Origin: an uncultured Oscillospiraceae bacterium
GTDB taxonomy: Bacteria; Bacillota; Clostridia; Oscillospirales; Oscillospiraceae
NCBI GenBank assembly: GCA_934636045.1
Contig: CAKTZP010000090.1
Span: 1-8,624 of the forward strand
Direction: 5' to 3'
Length of the DNA stretch: 8,624 nt
The stretch's first letter is position 1. Every line of letters starts with the position of its first letter. Under the pieces are notes generated by a model. It saw only the letters and a list, made by a program, of their open reading frames with translations. It had not been told where the DNA came from and did not search any database. Position numbers and translations under genes: made by a program. Positions 7,447 through 8,624 of the stretch are shown here, one piece after another.

Positions 7447-8007
7447 TTGAAACGATATTTACGAGGCGATTTATACTATGTGGATTTCGGCACGGGCATC
7501 GGCTCGGAGCAGCAATCCATCCGACCGGCCGTGATCCTTCAGAACAATCTCGGCAATTATTACAGCCCGACCGTTATCCTCGCGCCGCTTACGACAAAAA
7601 CAACGGTCAAAGCGCGGCTGCCGGTGCATTGCCGCCTGCCGCCCGGCGCGGGGCTGGCGCAGCCGTCGGTCGTGATGCTGGAGCAAATTCGCACGGTGGA
7701 CAAGCTGCGGCTCATGGAGTTTATCGGCCATCTGGACGAAGCGGCGCAGCGGCGCATCGATTGGGCCGCTGCCGTCAGCCTTGGGTTTGTCGCGGATTAC
7801 AACGAGCCGCCGTTGGAGCTTTGCCTCTGTCCGGCGTGCGCGAAGCAGTTTTTTGATTCCAAGGAATACCGCATCTCCCGCGCAGACCTGCTGCAAACAG
7901 ACAAAGGCACTTGCGACTATTGCTCCGTGCGGACGGGCTACGATTTTATCATCCGGCGGAAACCGCAGAAGCACCCGGTATTGGATGCGGAAAAAATTCC
8001 AAAATAA
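7447..8007 (+). CDS. MazF/PemK-type endoribonuclease with C-terminal four-cysteine extension
   Basis: A 186-residue protein. Residues 1-115 are a full MazF fold: GDLYYVDFG (7-15), GSEQQSIRPAVILQN (19-33), SPTVILAPLTTK (40-51), SVVMLEQIRTVDKLRL (74-89) and IGHLD (93-97). Arg26 and Thr49 align with the catalytic Arg and Thr of Bacillus subtilis MazF, so it should be an active mRNA-cutting enzyme. Typical MazF proteins are about 115 residues; here about 70 more follow, with C128-x2-C131 and C156-x2-C159, a likely zinc ribbon, plus an extra C126. The start is TTG 7447, set by AAGGAGG. No MazE-like gene lies just upstream; the preceding frame is a GC-rich remnant. It may therefore be a solitary toxin or one controlled in another way (inference). 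No terminator was seen after it. Confidence 0.92.
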   Translation: MKRYLRGDLYYVDFGTGIGSEQQSIRPAVILQNNLGNYYSPTVILAPLTTKTTVKARLPVHCRLPPGAGLAQPSVVMLEQIRTVDKLRLMEFIGHLDEAAQRRIDWAAAVSLGFVADYNEPPLELCLCPACAKQFFDSKEYRISRADLLQTDKGTCDYCSVRTGYDFIIRRKPQKHPVLDAEKIPK

Positions 8008-8019
8008 ACCGGCCGCACC

Positions 8020-8049
8020 TTGGACAAATCTGCCGCGGCATTGTATGAT
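8020..8049 (+). promoter_or_regulatory. Sigma-A-type promoter of the lipoprotein gene
   Basis: TTGGAC (8020-8025) and TATGAT (8044-8049) are separated by 18 bases. The -10 box is only 19 bases before the ATG at 8069, so the leader would be about 12 bases and begin close to GGAGG (8056-8060). A mRNA starting that near the ribosome binding site is tight but possible. Confidence 0.55.
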
Positions 8050-8068
8050 GACGGTGGAGGTGAAGCAT

Positions 8069-8624
8069 ATGAAACAAAAACTGATCAGCGTATTCCTGAT
8101 TTTGCTGCTGCTGAGCGGCTGCGCTGCGGCAACGGAACCAAGCACAGAGCCGACGACGGCAGTAAAAGCAACGACTCCCGCCGAAACAGCATCCACAACG
8201 CAAGCGCCGACGCAACCCACGCCCGAAACAACGGAAGCGATTCTCGCACCAACCCAAACACTGACCGAGCGGCCAACGCAAGCTGCCGAACCGCCGCAGA
8301 TGCAGCCCGCCGCAGAAATGCCCACCGCCCCACCGGCGACGCAGCCGACGGAACCGCCAACGGAAGCGCCGCAACCGACAGAAGCGGCAAGCTGGGACAC
8401 CGAGGAGGCAGTGGCACAGGTTTGCGCGGATTGCAACGCCTACATCGTATCGATCGGCTGCACAGCAGACCCTGCGGCAGCCAGCTGGGCCGCACCGCAA
8501 TACACCCACTGGGAAGGCGGCAGCGCCGCGTGGCTGCGCGACCAGCTCATTGCCGGAATCGACTATTACAAGTCCACCGGCGTGACTGCCCTGTATGTCA
8601 CCTACGAGGCCGATCCGCGCGGCG
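8069..8624 (+). CDS. Lipoprotein with Pro/Thr/Glu-rich stalk, partial at window end
   Basis: The ATG at 8069 opens a frame with no stop for 185 codons to the window edge. GGAGG (8056-8060) is 8 bases upstream. Residues 1-18 are a lipoprotein signal peptide with lipobox LSGC, so Cys18 would be lipidated and the protein held on the outer face of the membrane. Residues about 19-108 are low complexity, rich in Pro, Thr, Glu, Ala and Gln with PTEP/PTEA-like units, and act as a likely extended stalk. A folded domain begins at Trp109 (WDTEEAVAQVCADCNAYIVS) with Cys residues at CADC and IGC, continuing to the edge (YKSTGVTALYVTYEADP). The folded domain is not identified. The gene follows the MazF-like gene in the same direction but has its own promoter. 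Confidence 0.88.
   Translation, partial: MKQKLISVFLILLLLSGCAAATEPSTEPTTAVKATTPAETASTTQAPTQPTPETTEAILAPTQTLTERPTQAAEPPQMQPAAEMPTAPPATQPTEPPTEAPQPTEAASWDTEEAVAQVCADCNAYIVSIGCTADPAAASWAAPQYTHWEGGSAAWLRDQLIAGIDYYKSTGVTALYVTYEADPRG
8123..8388 (+). repeat. Degenerate Pro-Thr-Glu codon repeats in the lipoprotein stalk
   Basis: Many imperfect copies of CCN-ACN-GAA-type units occur, clearest at 8345-8386 where the product reads PTEPPTEAPQPTEA. The repeats are loose at DNA level and are best seen as a low-complexity stalk; length variation between strains would be expected. Confidence 0.5.

Noticed and set aside
8008..8043. GC-rich stretch after the MazF-like gene as a terminator
   Set aside because: No stable stem followed by a T-run is present.
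7471..8509. Long minus-strand frames across the MazF-like and lipoprotein genes
   Set aside because: Products are Cys/Arg/Gly- or Ala/Val-rich shadows of GC-rich codons; the plus-strand genes have clear motifs and ribosome binding sites.

Overview
The window looks like chromosomal or accessory DNA of a Gram-positive gut-type Clostridia species (Oscillospiraceae/Ruminococcaceae-like). The basis is strong GGAGG ribosome binding sites, AT-rich promoters beside fairly GC-rich genes, a PadR/DUF1700-type regulatory pair, a DNRLRE + YD-repeat surface protein, and a sigma-like small protein of a kind seen in clostridial mobile elements. This placement is inference from gene content; no rRNA, tRNA or CRISPR array was seen.

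Left part (1-4706, minus strand): one uninterrupted reading frame, open at the window edge, encodes at least 1568 residues of a secreted giant protein. In order it has a signal peptide, an N-terminal module, an acidic low-complexity linker, a DNRLRE-type region, an Rhs-like region, two carbohydrate-binding-like beta-sandwich modules and the start of a YD-repeat tract. The C-terminal end, where such proteins often carry a variable effector domain, lies outside the window.

Middle (4707-6279): a 242-base divergent intergenic region carries a good sigma-A-type promoter for each direction. Rightwards runs a compact operon: a PadR-family regulator, a membrane-anchored DUF1700/HAAS-like protein overlapping it by 14 bases, and a small secreted protein of unknown function. 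It ends at a strong intrinsic terminator. The arrangement suggests that PadR and its membrane partner control the small secreted protein and perhaps the divergent giant protein.

Right part (6280-8007): a likely mobile-element-derived segment. It holds a 38-codon small ORF, a leader with several inverted repeats, a sigma-70 region-4-like protein with a TTG start, a strong terminator, a GC-rich stretch with a probable coding remnant, and a MazF/PemK-type endoribonuclease with a TTG start and a C-terminal four-cysteine extension. No recognisable MazE antitoxin precedes it.

Right edge (8008-8624): a clear promoter and ribosome binding site start a lipoprotein with a long Pro/Thr/Glu-rich stalk, open at the window end.
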